Below, in pieces: positions 50,482 through 58,875 of a stretch of DNA of 64,000 bases; within the stretch, counting starts at the first letter, position 1; every line of letters begins with the position of its first letter. The notes under the pieces were generated by a model. That model ran no database searches. It worked only from the letters and a program-made list of their open reading frames with translations, and was not told the DNA's origin. Source of the DNA: Pseudomonas quercus (lineage in GTDB: Bacteria > Pseudomonadota > Gammaproteobacteria > Pseudomonadales > Pseudomonadaceae). The stretch is from the NCBI RefSeq assembly GCF_012033695.1, contig NZ_JAAVJI010000003.1, positions 124,001 to 188,000 of the forward strand, read 5' to 3'. The translations under genes were made by a program, and so were the position numbers.

Positions 50482-51180
50482 TCAGTCCTGACTCATCATC
50501 CATGCCAGCCCCATCCGCACATGCGCCGCCGTGCTATCAACCAATGGCAGGCGCGTATCCTGATCACCGACCAGCAAGCCGATTTCAGTACAGCCAAGGA
50601 TCGCTACCTCCGCCCCCTCGGCATGCAGCCGTTCAAGGCACTTTAGGTAAAAGGTCTTGGATTGGGGGAGGGTTTGCCCACAACACAGCTCGGAGAAAAT
50701 GACCCGGTCGATTTCGTCCATTTCGGCATCGGTTGGTAATAGCACTCGCTGACCAAAGCGCTCAAACAACCGCTCTCGATAAAATGGCTCGCGCATGGTG
50801 AACCGGGTACCGATCAAGGCAACTGTATTGATGCCTTGGCTCTGCAACTCGGCACCTACAGCATCGCCTATATGCAACAAGGGAATGTTGACTGCGCTTT
50901 CAATGAGCTCAGCGATTTTGTGCATGGTGTTTGTCGCCAGCAGCAGTGCCGTGACACCTGCCCGCTCTAGACCTTGAGCGACATCGGCGAGCAGAGAACC
51001 TGCAGCCTCCCATTCACCGGCCTTCTGCATAGCGGCGACTTGGGCAAAATCTACGGAATGCACAATTAGTGGCGCCGAATGCAAACCGCCCAGACGGTCC
51101 CGTACACCTTCGTTAAGCAACCGGTAGTAGGTGGCGGTCGATTCCCAGCTCATTCCGCCCATTAGGCCAAGCGTTCTCAT
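50482..51180 (-). CDS. Aspartate/glutamate racemase family protein (YgeA type)
   Basis: A 232-residue racemase starting MRTLGLMGGMSWESTATYY. The two catalytic positions are T83 (in ATNTMHK) and C197 (in GCTEIG), the same Thr/Cys pair and numbering as the E. coli L-Asp/Glu-specific racemase YgeA, rather than the usual Cys/Cys. It would make or remove a D-amino acid in the cytoplasm. It starts within the stop codon of the upstream ParA gene (TAATG). Confidence 0.9.
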   Translation of the reverse strand: MRTLGLMGGMSWESTATYYRLLNEGVRDRLGGLHSAPLIVHSVDFAQVAAMQKAGEWEAAGSLLADVAQGLERAGVTALLLATNTMHKIAELIESAVNIPLLHIGDAVGAELQSQGINTVALIGTRFTMREPFYRERLFERFGQRVLLPTDAEMDEIDRVIFSELCCGQTLPQSKTFYLKCLERLHAEGAEVAILGCTEIGLLVGDQDTRLPLVDSTAAHVRMGLAWMMSQD

Positions 51181-51950
51181 TAGTGCCCCTCCAACAGGTC
51201 ATGCAAGGCTACGAACTGCTGCGTCAGCTTGTGCCGCGGGTCGAAATAGATCAGGGGCTGGTTTGCCTCGTGGGATTCGCGCATGCGCACCGAGGCGTTG
51301 AGGTAGGCCGGTAATACGGGCAAGCCTACCGCGATCAACGCGTCCAGCATTTTCTGGGGCAGGGCTGCACGCGGCTGGAACTGGTTGACCACAATGCCTT
51401 CAATGGTGAGGGCTTCGTTGTGCTCATCTCGTAGTTCGCGGATCTCGTCCATCAGCCCATATAGGGCCTGGCGAGAAAAACTGTCGCAGTCAAAGGGCAC
51501 CAGTACACGGTCGGAAGCGATCAGGGCGGAAACGGCATAGAAATTCAGCGCGGGCGGTGTGTCGATGTAAATGCGCTCGTAGTCTTCATCCAGCGAGTCA
51601 AGCAGCTTGCGCAGCTTATTGATCTTGAATTTGGCCTCAAGCTTGGGCTGAAGGTCCGCCAATTCGGCCGTGGCGGTGATCAGGTGAAGGTTGTCAAAAG
51701 GCGTCTGGTAGATATCCACTGCGTTCTTTTTGCCGAACGCGCCTGAGGCCAGCGTGTTACGGAAGAACGCCGCGATCCCGGCAGGCACCTCATCACCTGC
51801 CAGCCCAGTCAGGTACTGTGTGGCGTTGGCCTGGGCATCAAGGTCGATCAACAGCGTTCGGTAACCGGCACTGGCACTGACTGCCGCCAGGTTGCAGGCG
51901 ATGCTGGATTTGCCGACACCCCCTTTCTGATTGAATACCACACGCCGCAT
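51180..51950 (-). CDS. ParA family ATPase (orphan)
   Basis: A 256-residue protein with the deviant Walker A motif KGGVGKS, switch DLDAQANATQYL and YIDTPPALN. The C-terminal part fits ParA/Soj partition ATPases. GGAGG precedes the ATG. No ParB gene or parS-like repeat is seen near it, so it is an orphan that may position a cellular structure instead of plasmid DNA. It is coupled to the racemase. Confidence 0.88.
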   Translation of the reverse strand: MRRVVFNQKGGVGKSSIACNLAAVSASAGYRTLLIDLDAQANATQYLTGLAGDEVPAGIAAFFRNTLASGAFGKKNAVDIYQTPFDNLHLITATAELADLQPKLEAKFKINKLRKLLDSLDEDYERIYIDTPPALNFYAVSALIASDRVLVPFDCDSFSRQALYGLMDEIRELRDEHNEALTIEGIVVNQFQPRAALPQKMLDALIAVGLPVLPAYLNASVRMRESHEANQPLIYFDPRHKLTQQFVALHDLLEGH

Positions 51951-52020
51951 TGCACCTGCCTCCAGTCATTGACCTTGCTCAATGATATGTACCGTGAAAG
52001 CGGGGCAAATGCCACCTTGC

Positions 52021-52908
52021 TCAACGGTGGCCTAGCAAAAGTGCAGTGAAAGCCTCAGCCATGGCCGAGCCGGGTTCCGTGTGGCGTACCAGCCATACGG
52101 CGGACTCCGCTGCCGGATCGAGCAACGGCCGGTACGCCACACCATCGATGCGAATAGAGCGAAAGGACGCAGGCAATACCGACACGCCCAGCCCCGCCGA
52201 TACGAGGCCGATGATCGTCATGGCTTCGCTGGCCTCTTGAGCGATGTGGGGGTTGAAGCCCGCTTCCCTGGCCAGGCTTAACAATTGGGCGTACAGCCCA
52301 CTGCCATAGCTGCGCGGGAAGAACACAAAGGGCTCCTCGGCCAGCGCTGTCATGTACAACCCATCGCCTGGTGCTATTGCCAATGGATGGCCTGCATTCA
52401 CCACGGCTACGAGGGGTTCGCGAAACAGCTCCACGGCGTGCAGGGCATCGGCCAGGGGCAAAGGGCGCATCAAACCAACGTCCACACGTTTTTCCAGCAA
52501 TGCGTCGGCTACATCCTGGCTGCTCATCTCTTGCAAATGCAGGTGAACAGCTGGGTAAGCCTGGCGGAAGCCGCGGATGGCAGTCGAAATACTGGAGTTG
52601 AACGGGGCGGACGACGTGAACGCCACTTTCAACTCGCCCAGTTCACCTAGTTGAGCGCGACGCGCGACGTCAGCCGCTTTATCGACCTGTGTCAGCACCT
52701 GGCGTGCCTCATCCAGGAACAACCGCCCCGCTTCGCTCAAGGCCACGCGCCGGTTGGTACGATCAAACAGCCGTGTGCCCAGTTCTTGCTCCAAGGCTTG
52801 AATCTGCTGGCTCAGGGGTGGCTGGCTGATGCCAAGCAGCGCTGCAGCTCGTCCGAAGTGCAAGCATTCCGCTACGGCAATGAAATACCTAAGGTGACGC
52901 AACTCCAT
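52021..52908 (-). CDS. LysR family transcriptional regulator
   Basis: A 295-residue regulator: N-terminal winged helix-turn-helix (MELRHLRYFIAVAECLHFGRAAALLGISQPPLSQQIQ, shown as the usual LysR start) and an effector-binding domain. It is divergent from an MFS transporter across 99 bases, the usual arrangement for a LysR activator of the transporter. The inducer is unknown. Confidence 0.93.
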   Translation of the reverse strand: MELRHLRYFIAVAECLHFGRAAALLGISQPPLSQQIQALEQELGTRLFDRTNRRVALSEAGRLFLDEARQVLTQVDKAADVARRAQLGELGELKVAFTSSAPFNSSISTAIRGFRQAYPAVHLHLQEMSSQDVADALLEKRVDVGLMRPLPLADALHAVELFREPLVAVVNAGHPLAIAPGDGLYMTALAEEPFVFFPRSYGSGLYAQLLSLAREAGFNPHIAQEASEAMTIIGLVSAGLGVSVLPASFRSIRIDGVAYRPLLDPAAESAVWLVRHTEPGSAMAEAFTALLLGHR

Positions 52909-52921
52909 ACTGATATCCGCA

Positions 52922-52975
52922 ACCTATCAAACAGGTCGAATAATATATTGGAAGTCATGTTCTAGGGGCTATATG
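52922..52975 (+). promoter_or_regulatory. Candidate LysR operator and MFS promoter
   Basis: Between the divergent genes lies an inverted repeat ACCT-N7-AGGT (52922-52936), a possible LysR-type T-N11-A site, and downstream TTGGAA (52948-52953) with TATATG (52970-52975) at 16 bases spacing, a plausible sigma70 promoter for the MFS gene. Confidence 0.4.
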
Positions 52976-53007
52976 CTTTTTTCATTCAATACTAACGAAG
53001 GCATCCT

Positions 53008-54273
53008 GTGAAAACTGCCGTGGCCAAGCCCGTTTCTGCCGTAGCACCGTCCGGGGATGCTTCCATGGCATGCTGGACTGAAAAGGGCACACCGCTGTTC
53101 GTGCAAACAGTACTCGCCTTGTTCTGCGGGGGGTTCGCAACCTTCGCGCTGCTTTATTGCGTTCAGCCCATGATGCCGTTGCTGTCCCGCGAATTTTCGA
53201 TCAATGCGGCGCAAAGCAGCCTGGTGCTCTCAGTGTCCACCGGCATGCTGGCCATAGGTTTGTTGATAACGGGTCCCCTGTCCGACCGTATGGGCCGCAA
53301 ACCGGTCATGGTTGCCGCCTTGTTCAGCGCAGCGCTGTGTACCCTCGCCAGCGCCTTGATGCCTAGCTGGCCGGCCGTACTGCTGATGCGGGCTTTGCTG
53401 GGCTTATCGCTCAGCGGTGTCGCAGCGGTGGCCATGACTTACCTGAGTGAAGAAATCCACCCCGACCACATTGGCTTGGCCATGGGCTTGTATATCGGCG
53501 GCAATGCCATTGGGGGCATGTCGGGGCGGCTGATCCTGGGCGTGCTGATCGACTATGTGAGCTGGCACACCGCAACACTGGTGATAGGCGTATTGGCATT
53601 GATCGCCGCCATCGTATTCGTAAAGGTTTTACCGCCATCGCGTAATTTCACCAGCCGTGCGCTGAACCCGCGCAGCCTGCTTGATGGCTTTACCGTGCAT
53701 TTCCGTGATGCAGGCTTGCCTTGGTTGTTCCTGGAAGCCTTTCTACTCATGGGTGGCTTCGTAACGCTGTTCAACTACATTGGCTATCGCTTGCTGGCCG
53801 ACCCCTATGCGCTTAGCCAGGCGGTGGTGGGCCTGCTATCGGTGGTGTACCTGGCAGGCATCTACAGTTCAGCGCAAGTAGGGGCCTTGGCCGACAGGTT
53901 CGGCCGGCGGAATGTGTTCTGGGTTGCCATTGCTGTGATGCTGCTGGGGCTAGGCCTTACCCTGCTTCACCCCTTGGGCGCCATTCTTGCGGGCATGCTG
54001 GTGTTCACCTTTGGTTTCTTCGGCGCCCATTCGGTGGCCAGCAGCTGGATCGGCCGACGTGCGACCGTTGCCAAAGGGCAGGCGTCCTCGCTGTACCTGT
54101 TCAGCTATTACGCAGGGTCCAGCCTTGCCGGCACCCTGGGTGGTGTAGCGTGGCACTACGGCGGCTGGAACGGTATTGGCGTGTTTATTGGCATGCTGCT
54201 TGTGGTGGCCCTGGCGGTAGCGGTCAAGCTGGCCAGGCTGCCGGTGCTGGCAGGCAATAAAAAACCGGCCTGA
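53008..54273 (+). CDS. MFS transporter (YnfM/AraJ-like)
   Basis: A 421-residue transporter with ~12 predicted membrane segments; the GTG start is preceded by GAAGG five bases upstream. Loop 2-3 has GPLSDRMGRKPVM, the MFS signature. The family exports sugars or drugs; no substrate is implied by the sequence. Its likely regulator is the divergent LysR gene. Confidence 0.87.
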   Translation: MKTAVAKPVSAVAPSGDASMACWTEKGTPLFVQTVLALFCGGFATFALLYCVQPMMPLLSREFSINAAQSSLVLSVSTGMLAIGLLITGPLSDRMGRKPVMVAALFSAALCTLASALMPSWPAVLLMRALLGLSLSGVAAVAMTYLSEEIHPDHIGLAMGLYIGGNAIGGMSGRLILGVLIDYVSWHTATLVIGVLALIAAIVFVKVLPPSRNFTSRALNPRSLLDGFTVHFRDAGLPWLFLEAFLLMGGFVTLFNYIGYRLLADPYALSQAVVGLLSVVYLAGIYSSAQVGALADRFGRRNVFWVAIAVMLLGLGLTLLHPLGAILAGMLVFTFGFFGAHSVASSWIGRRATVAKGQASSLYLFSYYAGSSLAGTLGGVAWHYGGWNGIGVFIGMLLVVALAVAVKLARLPVLAGNKKPA

Positions 54274-54283
54274 GCCGGTTTTC
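54258..54283. terminator. Bidirectional terminator between MFS gene and ygiW-like gene
   Basis: AAAAAACCGGC-ctga-GCCGGTTTT spans the MFS stop codon and ends the plus-strand gene; the A run on its left lets it serve the minus-strand gene as well. Confidence 0.75.
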
Positions 54284-54298
54284 TGAACACACTGCGGT

Positions 54299-54688
54299 TT
54301 ATTTCAGTACCTGGATCACGTCAACGTCTACTTCTTGCTTGCCGTTATCCATGTCCACCTCACCGATAACGCGTACGCGCTGCTGGTCGGTAACATCCGA
54401 CGGCCACTTGTCGTTGTCGATATCCAGCTGGATTGTGCCGGTAGCGTCCTTGAACTCATACCGGTTATCCCGGCCCTGAATAGCAAGCTTCTTGACGATA
54501 TGGCCTTCCAGCACTGCCGGGGTATCATCCGGTGCAGCCGTCGCAGCTTTGGCGGTGTCGACTGCGGCCGCCGCTGTGGCCCCTGTATTGGCGGCCTGGC
54601 CACCCGGGCCTGTATAACCTGCAGCCTGGCTGTAACCGGCCATACCAAGCAGTGGCAGAACACAGATCGAAAGATAACGAAGTTTCAT
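54299..54688 (-). CDS. YgiW/YdeI-family stress tolerance OB-fold protein
   Basis: A 129-residue periplasmic protein: signal peptide (SICVLPLLGMAGYSQAAG), an Ala/Thr-rich stretch (~25-55) and a C-terminal BOF/OB-fold domain with GHIVKKLAIQGRDNRYEFKD and VRVIGEVDMDNGKQEVDV, which matches the YgiW family. Members help resist peroxide and cationic peptides in enterobacteria; the role here is inferred. GAGG precedes the ATG. Confidence 0.85.
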   Translation of the reverse strand: MKLRYLSICVLPLLGMAGYSQAAGYTGPGGQAANTGATAAAAVDTAKAATAAPDDTPAVLEGHIVKKLAIQGRDNRYEFKDATGTIQLDIDNDKWPSDVTDQQRVRVIGEVDMDNGKQEVDVDVIQVLK

Positions 54689-54748
54689 GCAAGTAGCCTC
54701 ATCAGTGCTGGAATGAACAAAGCGTAACCCCGCGAGATGAATCCAAAC

Positions 54749-55195
54749 TTAATCAGGCTGGGCCAGGCCAGACAGGGTTAACGTCAACTGCAATTGACCA
54801 CCGCCCGCTGTCAGGTCCAGCTGTTCGAACGCTATGCGATAACGATCGACCGCTTCGAGCCATGGCCAAACGGTGCCAGCTGTACCCTGCACACTCAAAT
54901 GAGCACGATTACCGGACACATCCAGGCGCTTGAACTGCACCCCGGCGTCCAACGCGGTTTGGTGAAGCTGCTGCGCCGTTAACGGGTTACCGCCAGCCTG
55001 GGCTGGGGAAATACCGGCAAGCTGGTGGGCCAGCGCCTTTTGCTCAGCCTGCTGGTCCAGTGCTGCTGCGTTGCGCCACTGCAGCGGAAGCCATACGCCT
55101 CGCCATGCCCCAGCAACGACCAATACCACGGCTGCCAGTATCAGCCCCCTGCGTTCGCGAACGGACAATCGAAGCCCCCACCCCGTCAGGTTCAC
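54749..55195 (-). CDS. gspM: Type II secretion system protein GspM
   Basis: 148 residues from a GTG start that overlaps the gspL stop (GTGA). One N-terminal membrane segment (LILAAVVLVVAGAWRGVWL) and a periplasmic ferredoxin-like part with GVQFKRLDVSGN. It stabilises GspL at the inner-membrane platform. Last gene of the operon; no gspN follows. Confidence 0.88.
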   Translation of the reverse strand: MNLTGWGLRLSVRERRGLILAAVVLVVAGAWRGVWLPLQWRNAAALDQQAEQKALAHQLAGISPAQAGGNPLTAQQLHQTALDAGVQFKRLDVSGNRAHLSVQGTAGTVWPWLEAVDRYRIAFEQLDLTAGGGQLQLTLTLSGLAQPD

Positions 55196-56259
55196 TTTCC
55201 GCCCTCCGTAAGCGTGCCACGCCAGCGACTGCCCTGCGCTGCCACATCCATCACCCGCCAGGTGCCCTGCTCTAGCGCCTGAACGTCCTGAAGACGCTGC
55301 GCGCTCAGCGCTACTCGCCACTGCTTGCCTGGAGCCAAAGACACGGCATGAAGCTGCAACCCTGGCGTCGCATCCATGCGCTGCAGCAATGGCCCAAGCG
55401 TTGATAAGGCAGAGGACACTTGACCGGCTTTAGCGTGTGATAGCCGCGCCAACAGCGCCGGTGTTAAGGGCTGGCCAGGGAACAGCTGAGCCACACGCTG
55501 CTCATTGTATTGAGCAAGCGTTTGATTGCCCGCCAGCAGTGCCGTACCGGTACGGTAATCGGCCGCGCACATCAGGGCGAAACAGCCTGTAGCCAGCGCA
55601 AGCGCAAGGCCATAGGGCCGGTAGGCCAGGCGGCCGGCGCCTTCGAGCAGGTCAATACCGCTAGGCGCAGTGCTCAGCACCTGTTCCATGTATTCCAACC
55701 CTGTCTCAGGTGCGTACAAACGGGGGATTGGCTGAGTTAGGGTACGTTCCAGCGCGCTTAGCCAGGCATCCGTCGCGGCCAGCCTTGGCAAGCCCTCCCC
55801 GCCTATGAGCCAACGGTTGGCGCACCATACTGCGCCGGGCTCCTGCGGCCCACACAGGTCTGCATCGATATAGAGGGCGCTGATGCCTGGCAAGGCGCTG
55901 CGCAGGCCATGAGCTAGCGCCGCATGGTGCTCACGGTCGGTGACCCAGGCGGCATACCGCCCTTGGGCATCACGTTGCCCGCGCCAAGCCCGCAGGCTTT
56001 CCAGTGGCTGAAGCAGTTGTTCTTCTAGCTCGAACAGCAATGCCTCAGGCGTAGGTGCACGGCGCTCTTTCCACGGTGCGCACAGGTGCCAGCTGAACCG
56101 CTCAACAGGCAAGATGACGTTAACCCGTTGCCTGCCTAGCAAATGGGCCGCATGTGCCAAGGGCGCTTCAAGGTTTCCCACGGTTGGGCTAAATACCCAG
56201 CAGGGCTGTGATGCAAGGGCCTCGCAGCGTTGAGGCAACAGGTATAGCCAGGTTGTCAT
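55192..56259 (-). CDS. gspL: Type II secretion system protein GspL
   Basis: A 355-residue protein with an actin-like cytoplasmic domain (~1-210), one membrane segment (ALALATGCFALMCAADY, ~220) and a periplasmic ferredoxin-like end. It links the ATPase GspE to the inner membrane. Start at ATG overlapping gspK by 4 bases (ATGA). Confidence 0.88.
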   Translation of the reverse strand: MTTWLYLLPQRCEALASQPCWVFSPTVGNLEAPLAHAAHLLGRQRVNVILPVERFSWHLCAPWKERRAPTPEALLFELEEQLLQPLESLRAWRGQRDAQGRYAAWVTDREHHAALAHGLRSALPGISALYIDADLCGPQEPGAVWCANRWLIGGEGLPRLAATDAWLSALERTLTQPIPRLYAPETGLEYMEQVLSTAPSGIDLLEGAGRLAYRPYGLALALATGCFALMCAADYRTGTALLAGNQTLAQYNEQRVAQLFPGQPLTPALLARLSHAKAGQVSSALSTLGPLLQRMDATPGLQLHAVSLAPGKQWRVALSAQRLQDVQALEQGTWRVMDVAAQGSRWRGTLTEGGK

Positions 56260-57104
56260 GAGGCGGGCCCATTCTCGTCTGGGGCGCGTAACCCGCGCCT
56301 TAGGATGCGGGGGTGGCCATCTGCAGGCGCCAGTTCAATATCGGTCAACAGGCGCAAGCGGCGTTGGTGCTTCTCGGCAAGCAGTTCAAGCCGGAACCAT
56401 CGGCTGGTCAGCCCCAGGTCGTTAGCAGCCAGCGGTATGTTTTCCAGGCCCGGCTGCAGGCGCCAGGCCTGGAGAGTGCTGAACCCTTGGCGCGGCCGGT
56501 CCCTGACAAGACGTTGTGCAACGCTCAAGGGAATGCCTAGGCTCGCCAATACCGGTGCAGCGGCCGTGTTGACGTTCAACCTCGCCGCCTCGGGCAACCA
56601 GGCCACTGCTGGGCTTAGCCGTTCAAGCCAAGGCCGGGTGACGCCGGGCACCAGCCGCCATTGGCTGAGGTCACGCCAACCTGATACCTGAACGGCAGAG
56701 AGCGGTACAGCCGGAAGGTCAAGAGCCGCCAGCAGCTGCTCGAATTGCGAGACTGCCCCCCGCCTTGGACGATTGCCAGTCAACACGCCCAGGTTGAAGC
56801 GGCCTGCCAGGTCCTTCGTCGTTAGGTGCACTCGGGTGCCATCCTCCAGCACCCAGGTATAGGGCTCAGCCCAAGGCTGCCCTAGGTGAACCATGGGCGG
56901 TTTGCCCTTTTCCCAGCGCGGCAAACGCCGGATAGCCATTGCCTCGCCGGCCATAAGGGCCCGGCGCAGCTGGGAAACGTCTAACTGTGTTGAGGTTGCC
57001 GCCAAGGTGATGCGTTGCTGGCGAATCAGTGTTTCGATCAGCAATAAGGCCAACGTCATCACCAGCAATACACTTAACAGGGCCATACCTTGCTCGCGCC
57101 TCAC
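56256..57104 (-). CDS. gspK: Type II secretion minor pseudopilin GspK
   Basis: 282 residues from GTG (GTGA overlap with gspJ). Prepilin-type start REQG-MALLSVLLVMTLALLL, without the Glu at +5 that other pseudopilins have, as known for GspK/XcpX. The larger globular domain has a helix-hairpin-type part (LNVNTAAAPVLASLGIP). It caps the pseudopilus tip with GspI and GspJ. An upstream in-frame stretch within gspJ is not used. Confidence 0.88.
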   Translation of the reverse strand: MRREQGMALLSVLLVMTLALLLIETLIRQQRITLAATSTQLDVSQLRRALMAGEAMAIRRLPRWEKGKPPMVHLGQPWAEPYTWVLEDGTRVHLTTKDLAGRFNLGVLTGNRPRRGAVSQFEQLLAALDLPAVPLSAVQVSGWRDLSQWRLVPGVTRPWLERLSPAVAWLPEAARLNVNTAAAPVLASLGIPLSVAQRLVRDRPRQGFSTLQAWRLQPGLENIPLAANDLGLTSRWFRLELLAEKHQRRLRLLTDIELAPADGHPRILRRGLRAPDENGPAS

Positions 57105-57640
57105 AGCCGGCGCTCCGGCCAGGGGAATACACGCGTGACGGTGCCGAACAGCGCGTGCTTCAAGGTCAGGCGTACAGCTTGTGCCTGGCAAGGCGGCAGG
57201 CAGGCCTTCTGCCAGGCATGGCTGGCATCCAGCACGTGCCATTGCGCGGCCATAAGCCCGTGAAGCAGTGGCCGTTGCGTAACTGCACCGTTGTCGCCAC
57301 GGGCATGCCGCCACAAGGTGCCGTCGCTGACGCGATAGCTCACCACCTGCATTTCACTGCGCGGTAGGTCCAGCGGGTTACGCCAGCCTGCGCTGCCTAA
57401 CGTGAGTTGACGGCTGTCCAGGTACAAAGGGGTGTACCAAGCACTCGCGTGCAGGCTGTCATGGTCGATGGCCGCCAGGGTACGTTGTAGCTCACGCAGT
57501 GCCTGGCCCCGTTGCGTAATGCGCTGTTCGGCACGCGTCGCCAGCTCGAACAGCCGTGCACAGGCAATACCCAGCACTCCGAACAGCGCTACGGCTATCA
57601 GAAGCTCCACCAGCGTAAAGCCCCTTGACTCATGGCGCAT
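57101..57640 (-). CDS. gspJ: Type II secretion minor pseudopilin GspJ
   Basis: 179 residues from MRHESRGFTLVELLIAVALFG; cleavage G-F with Glu at +5. Overlaps gspI by 11 bases. Part of the tip complex. Confidence 0.9.
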   Translation of the reverse strand: MRHESRGFTLVELLIAVALFGVLGIACARLFELATRAEQRITQRGQALRELQRTLAAIDHDSLHASAWYTPLYLDSRQLTLGSAGWRNPLDLPRSEMQVVSYRVSDGTLWRHARGDNGAVTQRPLLHGLMAAQWHVLDASHAWQKACLPPCQAQAVRLTLKHALFGTVTRVFPWPERRL

Positions 57641-57971
57641 TGACCACACCCTGCCAGCTGTCCAGCATGTCGCCGCCTGGTGTTTCACGCACTTGCACAT
57701 GCAAGTCGCCGGCAGGGGTTGCCTGTTGCTCTAGCCACCACTGATACCCGGCAAGTTGCACCGGTTGGCTTCGGGTATCGCGCGCTACCAGCTCTAGGGT
57801 AAGCGCCGCCAGATGGTTGTCCAACGCAAGGCTTGCAAACCAGCGCGCTTCCAGCCGTTGCTGGGCCAGCGTTGCCCAGTGAACGGCTGCCAATACGGCA
57901 GCTGCAAGCGTGGCAAACACCGCCAAAGCTACCAGCAGTTCGACCAGGGTAAACCCACGCGTACCGTTCAT
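57630..57971 (-). CDS. gspI: Type II secretion minor pseudopilin GspI
   Basis: 113 residues: MNGTRGFTLVELLVALAVFATL, prepilin cleavage motif and hydrophobic helix, then a small beta domain. It starts the tip complex. Overlaps gspH by ATGA. Confidence 0.9.
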   Translation of the reverse strand: MNGTRGFTLVELLVALAVFATLAAAVLAAVHWATLAQQRLEARWFASLALDNHLAALTLELVARDTRSQPVQLAGYQWWLEQQATPAGDLHVQVRETPGGDMLDSWQGVVNAP

Positions 57972-58450
57972 GGGCCAGGCTCCGGGTCCGTTACCCCGTC
58001 ACTGCGTAGCACAACGTAGGTTTGCTGATCCGCTTGCACGCTCAGCTCGAAAGCCGTCAATTCATCGCTGGCCAGCGCCAGCAGTTGGGGCCTTTCGGGC
58101 ACGTCCGTGGGCAAGGCTACGGCCTGCCCTTCGATGCGCAGCTGCCAGGCCAAGCCAGCAGGAAGCTGGCGGGGGCGCTGCAAAGGCACCCAGCGCCCCG
58201 CCTGCAACACCATGGCGCACCAGCGGGTTTGAGTCAGGGCGATGGCATGCTGCTGATCCAGCAGTACTGCCTGCTGACGTAACGCGGTGAGTTGGTTCCC
58301 AAGTTCTGCGGCCTGCTGGCGCCCTTCGCGCTGAGGGTCTGGGCCCATAGCCAGGCTTACTGTGCCTGCCAGCAGGCTTATCACAATAAGCACGACCAGC
58401 AGTTCAAGCAGGGTGAAGCCGCCTGCGTTATTCGCCTTCAAGGCGCCCAT
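57968..58450 (-). CDS. gspH: Type II secretion minor pseudopilin GspH
   Basis: 160 residues with AGGFTLLELLVVLIVISLLAG at the N terminus. The first 13 bases lie inside the end of gspG. GspH joins the tip complex to the main GspG filament. Confidence 0.88.
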   Translation of the reverse strand: MGALKANNAGGFTLLELLVVLIVISLLAGTVSLAMGPDPQREGRQQAAELGNQLTALRQQAVLLDQQHAIALTQTRWCAMVLQAGRWVPLQRPRQLPAGLAWQLRIEGQAVALPTDVPERPQLLALASDELTAFELSVQADQQTYVVLRSDGVTDPEPGP

Positions 58451-58875
58451 GCCTCCAGGTCAGTTGCGCTCCCTGTACCGCCGGGCTGCTTGTCCGCACC
58501 TAGGGAGAGCAGCTCGATGGCGTTGTCCTTGAGGGTATAGCGGTACGGCGAGCCCCAGGGGTCTACGGGCACTTGGCGTAAATAGCCACGCGGGCTCCAG
58601 TGCGGCGCTGGCGGGTCGGTGTCAGGGCGTGCGACCAGTGCCTGCAACCCTTGCTCGGTGGTAGGGTAGTGGCCATTGTCCAGGCGGTACATTTCCAAGG
58701 CCGTTGCAATGGCTTTAAGGTCGCTGCGCGCGGCAGTCACCTTCGCTTGATCGGGGCGGTCCATGAACTGTGGCACGATCAAGGCGCCCAGCACCCCGAT
58801 GATGACCACCACAATCATGATTTCAATCAGAGTAAAGCCCCGCTGAGCGCGGGCTGCGCGATTAGGTTGACGCAT
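58438..58875 (-). CDS. gspG: Type II secretion major pseudopilin GspG
   Basis: 145 residues: GFTLIEIMIVVVIIGVLGAL helix after the prepilin site, then ATALEMYRLDNGHYPTTEQGLQALV and the C-terminal LLSLGADKQPGGTGSATDLEAW loop, where the Asp residues bind calcium in GspG. Forms the pseudopilus. Starts directly after the gspF stop. Confidence 0.95.
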   Translation of the reverse strand: MRQPNRAARAQRGFTLIEIMIVVVIIGVLGALIVPQFMDRPDQAKVTAARSDLKAIATALEMYRLDNGHYPTTEQGLQALVARPDTDPPAPHWSPRGYLRQVPVDPWGSPYRYTLKDNAIELLSLGADKQPGGTGSATDLEAWAP

